DNA from: Amphimedon queenslandica
Taxonomy: Eukaryota > Porifera > Demospongiae > Haplosclerida > Niphatidae
DNA: 64,000 nucleotides
Reading direction: 5' to 3'
Assembly: GCF_000090795.2 (NCBI RefSeq)
Contig: NW_003546442.1
Span: forward strand, 2,015 to 66,014
In this document: positions 1 through 9,952 of the stretch, piece by piece
Layout of the letters: each line of letters starts with the position of its first letter
How positions within the stretch are numbered: position 1 is the stretch's first letter
Notes under the pieces: model-generated
The model's input: the letters and a program-made list of their open reading frames with translations, nothing else
Databases searched by the model: none
What the model was told of the DNA's origin: nothing
Made by a program: the position numbers and the translations under genes

Positions 1-767
1 ATTATTGATGCTTATAGTGGCCCAATGAAAGATGATTATCGATTTTGGCCTGGTATACTATTGGTGGCTAGGATACCTGTACTTTTAACTGTTATCTTCT
101 TGCAGACTGAATCACGTGTCTTGCTATTGGCAGTAGCAGCTATTATCCTCTCGCTTAGTTTTATTTTTGGTGGTGTGTACAGGAAGAAATTAAACAATAT
201 CATTGAATTTTGGTTCTTACTAAACTTATGCATCATGACTTCATTATCTGTAGCCTTTAATGATGATAGTAAAGTATTAATCTGGTACAATACTTGTTTA
301 TTTGTTTTTACAATAAGTTTTGCTTTGATTGTTGTTTATCATCTTTATCTGCGGTTATTGTTAGTTTTATTAACTGAATTAAATAAACAAATCATCCAGA
401 TAACAAAAATCAAATAACAAGTTCCTTATATACACACAAGTCTAGAATGTTCTGATTCTGGAACATTACAGAATGAATAAATACAACTAATGAACAATCT
501 AGAAAAGTCAGGATTAAATGCTAAGTTTAATAACAGTTTACACAATAAAAACCACTAATGATATTCATAGTCAAGAGTGTCCTCTAACAGTTATTACACA
601 CAAAATGTTATGATGCTCTAATTAAGAAGTTATGCAAGAAACAAGATAAAGATGATGAACCTCTATTAGATGTAACTGAAGCATATAAAACTGCTGATCA
701 ACAAAGGAGAGAAATTGTATCAAGTACTAACATTACTAGACGAGAATCAGTTGTAGATTTGTTTTAA
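1..767 (+). CDS. Multi-pass membrane protein, C-terminal part (5' end outside window)
   Basis: The frame is open from base 1 and encodes a hydrophobic region starting DAYSGPMKDDYRFWPG, followed by about five membrane segments. The exon most likely ends at 363. An intron at 364-590 (GT..AG, phase 0) joins a last coding exon at 591-767 that gives a charged tail starting KCYDALIKKL and ending SVVDLF, then TAA. A 'DAYxGPxKDxxRFWxG' block leading into several membrane segments is, from memory, a feature of the C-termini of large adhesion-type membrane proteins in sponges and cnidarians; that family link is a recollection, not a search result. The tail is duplicated at 4206-4447 without the 364-590 segment. 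No start codon is visible because the gene runs off the left edge. Function is unknown. Confidence is good for coding and lower for the exact splice. Confidence 0.7.
354..595 (+). mobile_element. About 230-bp insertion flanked by a 6-bp direct repeat, now probably an intron
   Basis: The sequence GTTATT occurs at 354-359 and again at 590-595. Removing 360-595 restores an uninterrupted frame (codons Leu-Arg-Leu-Leu-His-Thr-Lys-Cys) that matches the copy at 4268-4291, which has no insertion. The inserted piece begins TGTTAG and ends CTAACA, a 6-bp terminal inverted repeat if the target duplication is read as GTTAT. It contains a usable donor (364) and acceptor (590). Seen: direct repeat, inverted ends and the empty-site copy. 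Inferred: insertion followed by use as an intron. Confidence 0.55.
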
Positions 768-1373
768 TTAGAATATTTAGTAATTTTTTTTGCTGCTGCT
801 TTTAATTACTAACATTACTAAATCTATTATGACATGCTTCCTCATGAACCATCACACAGACTGATATTGCAGTCTTCAAATTATCTGCAATTTGTGCTCA
901 TAAATCCTTTAGATCTATGTCCCTTAATTCACTCTGTACTCTTATATTACTCTGTATTTAGCTACTTATTTTTGAACAAAAGTTGTTAATTGAAGTTCAT
1001 TTTAGCAGTCCATTTGAATGGCTCTTGGCAAGAATAATTAATTGTGGCTTCAACTTTCTAGAGAGCATAACTCATTAAACCTGGCTGGCTTCCATGTACA
1101 GGAAATGGTTTATATTCCCTCTAGCATATTATGCATACAACCATTCATATGCATATTTATGGACTAATATTGACATTAGTTTTTTAACTCTGCATACAGC
1201 ATGCAATGCATTTTTGATGCTTTGAAGTTTATAAATAAAAATCTTTTCAAATCTAGATCTACTTGACTGTTGCATGAAAAAATACTAAAAAAAGCAAGGA
1301 CTGAATGTGTGTATGCAAGCATGTTGTTCAATGTGTATGCAGAGTCCTTAATGGTGAAGCAATGCCCGTCAAT
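768..1373. other. Intergenic, no gene seen
   Basis: AT-rich spacer between the 3' end of the first gene and the 3' end of the minus-strand Cys-rich gene, so the two genes converge here. I see no open frame with coding character and no recognisable repeat family. Confidence 0.5.
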
Positions 1374-2339
1374 CTAGCAGCTTTTCCTTATCTTTGGCTT
1401 TGTTTTGTTTTTGCAGTCAAAAGGAGGTTTGGGAACACCAAAAATACACCGGAAACTGTACTGGCCACAATTGATGCAGTCAAGATCATGATTGAAGCAA
1501 ATGTAGTGATAGCAGCAGTCACCACAAACCCACTTCCAGCATGAACACTTCCTTCCACACAATCCAAGACAATTGTAGCTCTTGCAGGGTTTGCAGGTTT
1601 TCAGGCATTGAAGATTGCTTGGGTATTTTTTCTTTTTCTTCCACCACATGCTGTTGGTATTGTCAGATAACTCCTCAAGCTTCATTGCCATTAAGTAGAG
1701 AGGCAGGAGTGATGGATAGTCCAGACCAGTTAGACCCATTGTTTCACCCATGTAATGGACTGCTTCATTAATCAATGGATAATGGCTATCCTTCAGTAAA
1801 TCGCTAATGGATTCTGATACCGCATCCTTATGATAGTCAATAGCCGTTTCAACCAATCCTTGTAGCACAGTTATTACAGCATCCTGACTTGCTACTTCAT
1901 CCTTGGATGCAAGAGCACTCTTTATCACATTTGCTTGACTTATTGAAAGGTAATAATCACCATCAACAACTTCATCACTTTGCCTCAAGAAGGATTTCCC
2001 TCCCATTTCAACCAAGTTGTTGTGCATTTTACCGGTTGGTCCCATAGTGTAGAAGATGCCACTTAATTTTATCATTAATCGACCAGAAACAGTAGTGATA
2101 CTCATGCTCCCATCTGGCTTGGTTTGAAACTGAATCCCTTCTCCTGTGTTCATGTCAAAATATTTTCCTTTAACATTATATTTTGACAGTTCCTCCAATT
2201 CCAGTGGAGCAGCAGTGATATCAACACTTTGAACGCTATCATAATCATCATCATCATCTACTGGGACAATAGAGCTGCTGGTCAAAGATGAGCAAAGGAG
2301 AAGAGAAAGGAAGAGAAGAGGAAGGTGAAAGGTAGTCAT
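1374..2339 (-). CDS. Secreted protein with cysteine-rich C-terminus, single exon, 321 aa
   Basis: Start chosen at the ATG at 2339-2337 (MTTFHLPLLFLSLLLC), a clear signal peptide. The frame runs seven codons further upstream, but only to a GTG and no other ATG. After an acidic stretch (VDDDDDYDS) comes a domain of about 180 residues with a GEGIQFQTKPDGSMSI start that I do not recognise, then a run of five lysines. The last 85 or so residues hold 16 cysteines (CxxCxPC, CSCW, CGDCC spacing), so they are probably disulfide-rich. On the coding strand a TATA-like box (TATAAATA, 2392-2385) lies 46 nt upstream of the ATG, predicting a 5' UTR of about 20 nt. No intron is needed. Role unknown; it may be an extracellular matrix or defence protein, but nothing in the sequence decides this. 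Confidence 0.75.
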   Translation of the reverse strand: MTTFHLPLLFLSLLLCSSLTSSSIVPVDDDDDYDSVQSVDITAAPLELEELSKYNVKGKYFDMNTGEGIQFQTKPDGSMSITTVSGRLMIKLSGIFYTMGPTGKMHNNLVEMGGKSFLRQSDEVVDGDYYLSISQANVIKSALASKDEVASQDAVITVLQGLVETAIDYHKDAVSESISDLLKDSHYPLINEAVHYMGETMGLTGLDYPSLLPLYLMAMKLEELSDNTNSMWWKKKKKYPSNLQCLKTCKPCKSYNCLGLCGRKCSCWKWVCGDCCYHYICFNHDLDCINCGQYSFRCIFGVPKPPFDCKNKTKPKIRKSC

Positions 2340-2384
2340 TGCTGAAGAGTTGCTTAACACTCAGCTGCTCTCAAGGCACTTTTA

Positions 2385-2392
2385 TATTTATA
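2385..2392 (-). promoter_or_regulatory. TATA-like box of the Cys-rich secreted gene
   Basis: On the minus strand the bases read TATAAATA inside GGGCTATAAATATAAAAG, 46 nt before the chosen ATG. This is the expected distance for a core TATA box with a short 5' UTR. Other genes in the window show no equally clear TATA box. Confidence 0.5.
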
Positions 2393-3560
2393 GCCCATGC
2401 TTTTCCTTCATGCTAATAATACCTTTTACTTAATTGGACATAAATATTCATGGAATATAAACAACAGATATACTGTACATTATAATAAAAACTTTAAATT
2501 GCCTTTATTTAATTTTGCATGAACTATTTATGCACAATTAAATAAAGTATAATGATTATGAACGAAAGGCATGAGCTAACGCCCAAGTCGCCCATGCTAA
2601 GTTCTATGAACTAACGCCCAATTAAATTAAAAATATTATCATTAAGGGGAGGACATGGGCCATTTAAAGTATAATGTACACCTGTTTCTTGTTTATTTCA
2701 TGAAAATTTACAGCAAATTAAATAAAGTATTATCATTATTGTATAAACACTTTTAACAGCCTGTGTCCTGTCTCCTCCCCTAAATGATATTTAATTGGGC
2801 GTAAAAATTCATAGAATAATTTATATAAACACTTCAAACAAACATGCTCTTTCCTCATTCTTTGTTTAATTAACTTCTAAGTATTGGCTTCATGGAATCT
2901 AAATAGTACATACCTTTCCTTTGTGATAACATCCTTTTATTTAATTGGGCATCAATAAACAAGAAAAGAGCGTGATAGTCTACACTAGCTATTATTTATA
3001 CCAATTTACAAACAGTGAGTCGTAAGACTTACTTGTTTTGGTCCTCCAGTAGGGGTGGATGAGCTTGGAAGTTTGATAGAAAAGGAACAATGTACATGCA
3101 ATTAATAAGTTATACACTTATTGTTATACTTGCCTTTACTCAGCTAATTTCTTAAAATGATTGGTTGTTGATGAACAAGGAAAGGGGTATTAGTCTCTGC
3201 ATGTTCATTGAATGACTAGGAAATATGCATATTTAATGCTAAGGTAGGTTTAGTAATTTGTGTTTTATTTTAGTAAAGAAACTGCCTAAGTTTAAGGTAA
3301 ATGCTTCAAAGCAGTGTGCATGGTATGATGAATCAGTAGCTCAAGGTGTGGCTGCAATGAAGGTGTGGCTCAAATTAAGCCATTCTCCACAATATAATAA
3401 TTATATTAGAGTAAATGAAATTACTCTATTTATTAGAGTAAATTTTATAACAATAAACTTCATTCTAATATAAACCCTTTGCTCTTTCTTCATTATTTTT
3501 GCAATAATTAAGCTTTGTGCGGTTCGTGGAATCTAAACAGCTAAACAGTAGTCTACATGC
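2393..3560. repeat. Intergenic with diverged internal duplications
   Basis: No gene seen. Short segments recur within the stretch: a block with 'CTCTTTC.TCATT' and 'CATGGAATCTAAA' near 2846-2910 is echoed near 3478-3540, and TTTAATTGGGC motifs recur near 2620, 2795 and 2941. A 71-codon plus-strand frame at 3258-3473 has no coding character. These look like decayed transposon pieces. Confidence 0.4.
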
Positions 3561-3566
3561 CTTAAT

Positions 3567-3903
3567 TAGTCTCTGTTAATGGAAAAGATGACTTAGATAA
3601 GTGTGCCCCAATCAATGCATAAGGTAATGCTTACCAAAGCAGAGTTATATTGAAAGATGATATTACATGTATATGATCAACAAATTTTAATACCTACTAG
3701 GCTAGCATGGGCTAGCCTAGTAGGTAGCCTAGTAGATATTTTGTTGATCATATAAGCCCACGCTAGCCTAGAGTCTAGTAGGTATTTTGTTGATCATATA
3801 CATGTGATATCATCTTTCAATATAACTCTGCTTTGGTAAGCATTGCCTTATGCATTGGTTGGGGCACACTTATCTAAGTCATCTTTTCCATTAACAGAGG
3901 CTA
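3567..3903. mobile_element. Palindromic MITE with arms of about 135 bp
   Basis: The left arm (3567 to about 3705) begins TAGTCTCTGTTAATGGAAAA. The right arm (about 3766-3903) is its near-perfect reverse complement and ends TTTTCCATTAACAGAGGCTA. Both ends abut TA, as expected for Tc1/mariner-type target duplication. The centre carries further small hairpins built on GCTAGCCTAGTAGG. There is no coding capacity, so it is non-autonomous. Confidence 0.75.
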
Positions 3904-4064
3904 ACATACAATTTATTTTTACCTTCTAAAGGTGCTTCTCAGTTTACAATTCATCATACTAGCAAGGAACCCATAAAGATGCTAATAATTAAAGGTAAAA
4001 TTTTGCTAATAGTCTAGTTAAAAATTTAGGATGGAATAAGCAAAAATTAATTTTCCTGCAATAC

Positions 4065-4215
4065 AGTAGTTTTATTTTTCAGTAATTTCTAAAATAGTTT
4101 CAATAAATTGTGATAACAATTACTGTCTGTACATAATAATAACACACATTATCATATCACACAACACAACAACAAGCTTCAATAAACAATTTCACTAAGT
4201 TTTGAAGTACAACAC
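4065..4215. repeat. Dispersed repeat, copy 1 (second copy near 9487-9640)
   Basis: The stretch around ATTACTGTCTGTACATAATA and ATCATATCACACAACACAAC recurs at 9487-9640 in the same orientation with small changes. It abuts the truncated copy of the first gene's 3' end. Neither copy has an open frame. Confidence 0.55.
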
Positions 4216-4447
4216 TTGTTTATTGTTTTTACAATAAGTTTTATTTGATTTTGTTTACTATCTTTATCTGCAGTTATTACACATAAAATGTTATGATGCT
4301 CTAGCTAAGAAGTTATTTAAGAAACGAGATAAAGATGAAAAATCTTTAGATGTAGCTGAATCTTTTAAAACTGCTAATCAACAAAGGAGAGAAATTGTAT
4401 CAAGTACTGAAATTACTAAACAAAAATCAGTTGTGGATTTGTTTTAG
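4206..4447 (+). pseudogene. Truncated copy of the 3' end of the 1-767 gene
   Basis: The bases match 287-354 followed directly by 591-767, skipping the 236-bp segment present in the parent. The last frame (4268-4447) still reads LQLLHIKCYDAL and ends SVVDLF, then TAG. The upstream part has one- and two-base deletions that break the frame, and everything before about 4206 is missing. It may be a duplicate made before the parent gained its insertion. A processed copy is less likely, because splicing 364-590 would leave six extra bases that this copy lacks. Confidence 0.75.
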
Positions 4448-4801
4448 TTAGAGTATTAATAATTTTTTGCTGTTACTTTTTATCAAGAGCACATTAATTA
4501 TTGAATTAAATATAATTAATTATTATGACATACTTGCCAGCTCTAGTTCACCACCACACAGGCTGACACTGTAGTTTTTTGCTACAATCTAAACTTTCTA
4601 TGGAGCATAACTTGTGATGAAATGATTATAGAGAAGTAATGAAGAGAATCAAACTGCTCTTCTCTGATAAACAGGGAAATTATTAATAGTGTAGCAAATT
4701 TTATTTTGAATGGCAAAAGTAATTATTGTTTTCAGCACAATCAATTAATGTAATAGCTTCACTCACTATCTATTGTGAATTATATTAATCAGAATCATTA
4801 T
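4448..4801. other. Spacer, no gene seen
   Basis: AT-rich sequence between the pseudogene and the TAA that ends the minus-strand gene. Nothing recognised. Confidence 0.5.
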
Positions 4802-7800
4802 TTAAATTGTCTTTTCTCCTGGCGGCCAGCTGCCAAAGTGCTTCTTGTTATTATTGTAAGGCCCAACACAACTTACTAATGTTTCATCAACTGGTATGAT
4901 ATCTTTTCCTCCTATCACCAATACTCTGTTGTTATTGTTGTCCATTCTAGTGCCAACTGTCTGAGACAATGTTGGTATAATTTGCTGTATTGCGTTATTA
5001 ATCTCAGGACAATTACTAACAATTAAACTAGATGAATCAATGGAAATAATCTGAGGTCCTTGAAATTTGAATGGAGTAGTAGATAGGGCTGATACGTTAA
5101 CCTGATTGGAGTTTGTTTGACATTGTATTAATTTATCAAACATTTGAGCAACACTAAGAACAGTAGTCCCATCTTGATTGATAACTGAATAACCTGAATT
5201 ATTAACTTCAATTTTTTGAACAGAGCTAACTAACAGAGTTGTTCCTTGTGTAATAGGATGTGTCTCCGATCTTCCTATAGTCAGTACCTTACTACCATCA
5301 GTTAATGTATTAATTCCACATCTAAAAAAAGCTGGAGGATTAGCTGAAGTAATTGTGTTCATAGCCATACTATTAGTAAATAATGCACTGCCTGAGATAT
5401 CATTATACACCAATAATCCACTCCCTGGTAGCAACCCATATACTGATCTGCTTTCCAAAACTACTCCATCCATGTTATAGAAGAAAAATCATCTAATATG
5501 ACCACTTAAAACATGTTGGCCATTAGACCCAGTTAGAGTTAGAAATTGGCCATTGTAACCAACAGATTGGTCACAATGAATTTTACGTTGTGTACTACCT
5601 GTCAATGAAAGTATATTAATGTCACCAACCCTGACTATTGGATTGCCATCAAAATCAGTAATAACTTTTATTATAGTTGTGCCCTTAGTAAGTGGAAGAG
5701 TAGTACATGTAGGTAAAACAGTAGCAGTAGTAAGTGGAACAGTAGTCAAAAGAGGAGCTGTTGGTGTTGGTGTCACAGGTATTGATGAAGATATAGGTGT
5801 AAGTAACAGAGTTGATGTCGATGATGGTTCCATTAATTGATTATCAATAGCAGCATCAACAGTGGTTCTATCAGTAATGAATACAGTACTACCAGTTATA
5901 TATACATAAAAGGGAGTATAAGCGTATCAAATATAAGATGGTGTGCTTGATATAATGGTTGGTACAGTATCATCAGAAAAATAAGTTCGTATGAAAGTTG
6001 TTGTCACTCCAGCGAATATGGCATTACCATTCATGACACCACTAAAATGGATTCCCAGGAATCTTACAGCACTTCCAGTAGGTACCTCATGACGTGCTGT
6101 ATTTCTACCCATCATCTCTATATTGCTACCTCCTATTATTAGAAAAAAGTTACCTTGAGCATCCCTGTTGCTAAAAGTGACTGCAAATTGTGGGTTAGTC
6201 AGTAATCCTTTCACTCTACAATCATTAGTTAGGAGTGTGTTGCCATTGCCATCAACTACCAGTTGGTAGCTTGAGTGAACATTAAAGGTCTCATTAGCTA
6301 TAGGATTATAGTGCCTAATATCCTGACCACTAGGAGCATAAGTAAACATGGACACACCAGTGAATGGACCACGTGAATTAGAAGGATTGATTGTGATGGT
6401 CCCCCTATTGTAACTAACAATGTCTCCATCACTCAGTGTCATATTCACAGCTGATCCAGTGAATGATACTACATTACGTCCATTCAATTGGAGTACTCCA
6501 GTATTACCTGGCCCAAGGACTGTAGTATACACAGTTGATTCTGGTGTTATAGTAGGCATTGAAGCAGCTGAGATATTGTTAATTAATGCTTGTGAACTAG
6601 TAGCAAAAGCCTCAGAACCAGATGTGTATAGTCTAACTTTTGTGTCAGAAGAGAAAGCTATTATTGCATTACCATTAAATGCCATACCAACTATATTTCC
6701 AATATCATAAGCAAATGACTCAATGCCAGTATTGGTTACACTACCTGTGAACTCCTGGCTGTCATATGATATCAGCCCAGGTCCATTGATATCGGTACTT
6801 GTAAAACCAGAATTAAGAGTAAAAACAGTGACACCAGCATACTTTATTCTATTACCATCAACTGTAAAGGCAGCTTGGGATATGCCACCTCCAGCTAGAA
6901 ACGTCTGACCCTCTCTAATCATAGCAGTGACCCTGGGGCTGGTTGAAAACACAGCATTACGACCATTGATAAAAAATGAGTCATAGTCCACAAAGGTAGT
7001 TGCTTCATTGCTGGCGCTTTTGTATTGTTCAAAGCCTTCACCAGCTAGGAGGACAGTGTCAATGTTATTGTATGTCATGCTACCAACTGTTAGTGTGTTA
7101 CCAGTATAACTGCTTGGTGATGATACATTTGTATTTAAAGAAGTAGATGATGTCACCATGAAAGCATTACTGGTGAAAAGCCTCTTAAACGTGAAACGAA
7201 TAGCCGTCCCTCCACCAACAGGCTCTATACTTATAGCAGCACCAGATAATTTGCTTAACTGTTTAGTAATGAAAGGATTCTCTGATGTCATTATTAACCG
7301 TTCATTCCGTACTGGGTTCACTCTAACAAACACCTTCCCTGGTGCTTTGTCTCTCGTGGCTTTAGACCCAGAATACTGATACAGGTGACCAAGTGGTGAT
7401 ACATAGTAATAGGTCGGGAATCCAGAGAATGCAGCCACTCCAGATCCAGGGCCTAGCTGATATACACCTGCTGATCCTACGTAGCTAAAACTACCAGTTG
7501 ATGGTATAGTTCTAACAGCTACGAAAGGACCAACAGCTAGCAATGACTGCCCATTGATGGTAACCTTTCCATTAACAATTTCATAACTAACATCAGAGAA
7601 AATCTGTGAGGCACTTCTATGTACTTGATTAGCTATTAGTATAGTATCAAAGCGTGTAGAATAACCAGTTGGATTAGGTACTTTAATGTTGATACTAATC
7701 TTTGCTGTATCACTGGTAGTAGTAACATTTATCATTCCAGTAACACCATCAACAAGAGTGAATGTCCTTGTATGAGGAATAAACCCATTAACAGAAGCAG

Positions 7801-8609
7801 GTCCACCTAAACCACAAAAACAAAAATAACAATAACAAAAAATAATAAAATATTATGTACTCTTGATAATAACAATAGCAACAACACAACAGGCACTTAC
7901 CAGGAGGACATGCTTGCATGTTACACTGTATACATGAAAGAGGATTATTTCCATTGACAAAATCTCCAAGAGAGCAGCAAGGTTGACTACCACAAAGTGC
8001 TAAGGCAGTACCAGCCTGATCCTCACACCTGCAGTACTGGATCATGCAACCACCACCACAAGTAACAGAACACTATAAATATAAGTAAATATAATAATAA
8101 TTACAAGAATGTAAAACACTAAGGGGCTCCATCCACTAGACATACAACCATCATAAAGATTAGGTCATTTTATTGACTCTTGTTAACTATTGACTAATTT
8201 TGATTTTTAAATTATACACTAATACTATTTTTATAACCGTATTATCTAGAATCTTTTGTAATCCAAAATTTTTGTGAATTTCGTGATTTTAAAACATTTA
8301 TGAAAATAAGGTCCACAAAAATTGGTTCAACTGGTTGAAAGTCAGAAAATCATAAAAATTAAAACCACGAAATAGATTTTTGGATAATTTGCGAAATTTG
8401 TGTGCCATAAAAATTTCTCGTTATACAAAAATAATAATAATACCATACCAATGAAGGATTTGTGCAAACAGCAGATGACATTTTATCTGCAACTCCGTTA
8501 GCAGATTTACACCAGAAAAGAAACCATAGCTAGATATATAAAATAAATAACCATAAACAGAAAATTCTGGATGTCTCACTAATATTATGGAGCTGATTGC
8601 CGAAGTCAT
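4802..8609 (-). CDS. Secreted TSP1-like/beta-rich repeat protein with two in-frame TGA codons
   Basis: Exons: 8609-8580, 8529-8449, 8072-7901, 7806-4802. The first two splice (50-nt intron) into a clean signal peptide, MTSAISSIILLWFLFWC. Exon 3 encodes CSVTCGGGCMIQYCRC and further cysteines, resembling a thrombospondin type-1 repeat start. Exon 4 encodes about 1000 residues of beta-rich, Gly/Ser/Thr/Asn-rich sequence with loosely repeated NG.(N/Q).. and GPG.G motifs, and a Thr/Pro-rich linker around 5700-5830. The frame carries TGA at 5929-5927 and 5491-5489, and otherwise stays open until TAA at 4804-4802. The second TGA could be removed by a 45-nt intron (GTGGTC..GAGTAG, phase 1); I found no phase-compatible small intron for the first. 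So the protein either stops at about 720 residues, reads through, or the gene is newly broken. The domain family of exon 4 was not recognised. Confidence 0.65.
8229..8437. mobile_element. Possible MITE in the third intron region of the secreted repeat gene
   Basis: A stretch rich in CGTGATTTTAAAA, CCACGAAAT and TTTTTGTGAATTTCG words between TATAAC and GTTATA ends. Style and word content match other small inverted-repeat elements of this window, but the terminal repeat is only six bases. Weak call. Confidence 0.3.
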
Positions 8610-9486
8610 AGTAGATGAACCAGCCAAAAGGAACCCTAAGCACCGAGCTAAGCACAAGGTAGAACCACAATCTGAATATGGGCGGGCAATGCACTACTGC
8701 GCAATCGAACCATATTAATTATCGAATGAACCTTAACCAATCAAAAATTGGGCGTGGTATCTATTCATGCACATGATACCATAGTTTACTCAGACTTATG
8801 GTTCATGTTTGTTACCTAGTTCATGTTATAGATAGCAAATGAAAGTATTAGTTTACTTTATTATTTATGGCATACTAGCATAGACAATGATTAGAGTTAA
8901 AGTACGTGATGTACATTGTACATATATTAAGTATTCAGTTATTTTGTTATCAAAAAAGAATAATTAGACGTTTAAAGGAGTTAACTCTTTGACTCTAATA
9001 TCTATGGATATAGTAAAAAGCGTAAATAATAGATGCAATGGTAAAAAGCCATATCATAGATAACATTATAAGATTAAATATTAAAGTATAGATACATGCA
9101 TTATAGAGTTTCATCATTTTTTCATTTACTCAAGTATGATAGTAAAAAAAAATCAGCACATACAGTATGTCCTAAATTTTATTAGCTTTTAGTAAAAAAA
9201 ACATTTATAGGACATAGATCTATTTAAGTTTTTACATGAAATTTAGTGATTGCCCTTTCTATCTTTTAAAATTTAGGACATATCTAATGGTTTGTCATTT
9301 TAGATCAAGTATGCATGCAATTTAGTCTGGCTCATCCTAAATTGGCTGGTTAATAATATTAAAATAAGGAAAGGGTATTAGTCTCAGTTGATGGAAAGAA
9401 GTGCACACAAAAATTAATTTTTGTGAACAGCATTTAGGAAGGAATAATGTACTTTATGTACATGCATATGCAAAACTTTGCTGCTC

Positions 9487-9640
9487 CACAGTAGTGTTAA
9501 TTCAATATTTAGTAAATTTTGAAAATAGTTTTATTAAAATGTAATAATAATTATTGTCTGTACATAATAAAGACACACACTATCATATCACACAACACAA
9601 CAAACTACTAAGAAACAAGTTCACAGTTTTGAAATACATC
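9487..9640. repeat. Dispersed repeat, copy 2
   Basis: Same-orientation relative of 4065-4215, including TTATTGTCTGTACATAATAA and ATCATATCACACAACACAAC. Upstream at 9375-9390 there is GGTATTAGTCTCAG, resembling the end of the palindromic MITE at 3567. Confidence 0.5.
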
Positions 9641-9777
9641 AAATCGTTATGATACAAAAATAATATAACACAGACACACAAAAATATGTACATGTACATA
9701 ATAAACATACTGTATTATTAAGTATATGATACAAACAAGAAGAATTTAAAAATTGTTTTATGTTCACTAGTTAAGTT

Positions 9778-9778
<1 letters not shown>

Positions 9779-9808
<30 letters not shown>
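9779..9808. repeat. (AG)n microsatellite
   Basis: Fifteen uninterrupted AG units just downstream of the receptor's stop codon, probably in its 3' UTR or flank. Confidence 0.9.
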
Positions 9809-9811
<3 letters not shown>

Positions 9812-9952
9812 TTAATGAGTTGAGGGTGTAAAAAGAGAGAGAGAAGAGGACAGATAGTGTGAAAGTCAGTGATAACGGCAAATTTACATATCATCTAGAG
9901 AAAGATGGGTCAATGAAGGGCGGGGTGTCATTATGGCCTCTAGATGTAGCTC

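Larger units (their letters stand above)
8610..9952. other. Intergenic between two minus-strand genes
   Basis: Contains the upstream region of the secreted repeat gene (GGGCGGG at about 8680, CCAATCA at about 8740), the second copy of a dispersed repeat at 9487-9640 and an (AG)n tract at 9779-9808. No gene seen. The 3' UTR of the Ig/FN3 receptor must lie at its right end. Confidence 0.5.

Noticed and set aside
3258-3473. 71-codon plus-strand frame
   Set aside because: No splice-supported context, no signal peptide or domain, and it overlaps repeat-like sequence.
5619-5840. Plus-strand frame opposite the secreted repeat gene
   Set aside because: Antisense shadow of the Thr/Pro-rich linker. 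The same applies to 6420-6710, 6723-6908 and 7158-7379.
5927-5929. Selenocysteine at the in-frame TGA
   Set aside because: No known selenoprotein motif around it and no SECIS-like element recognised downstream; kept only as one option in the finding.
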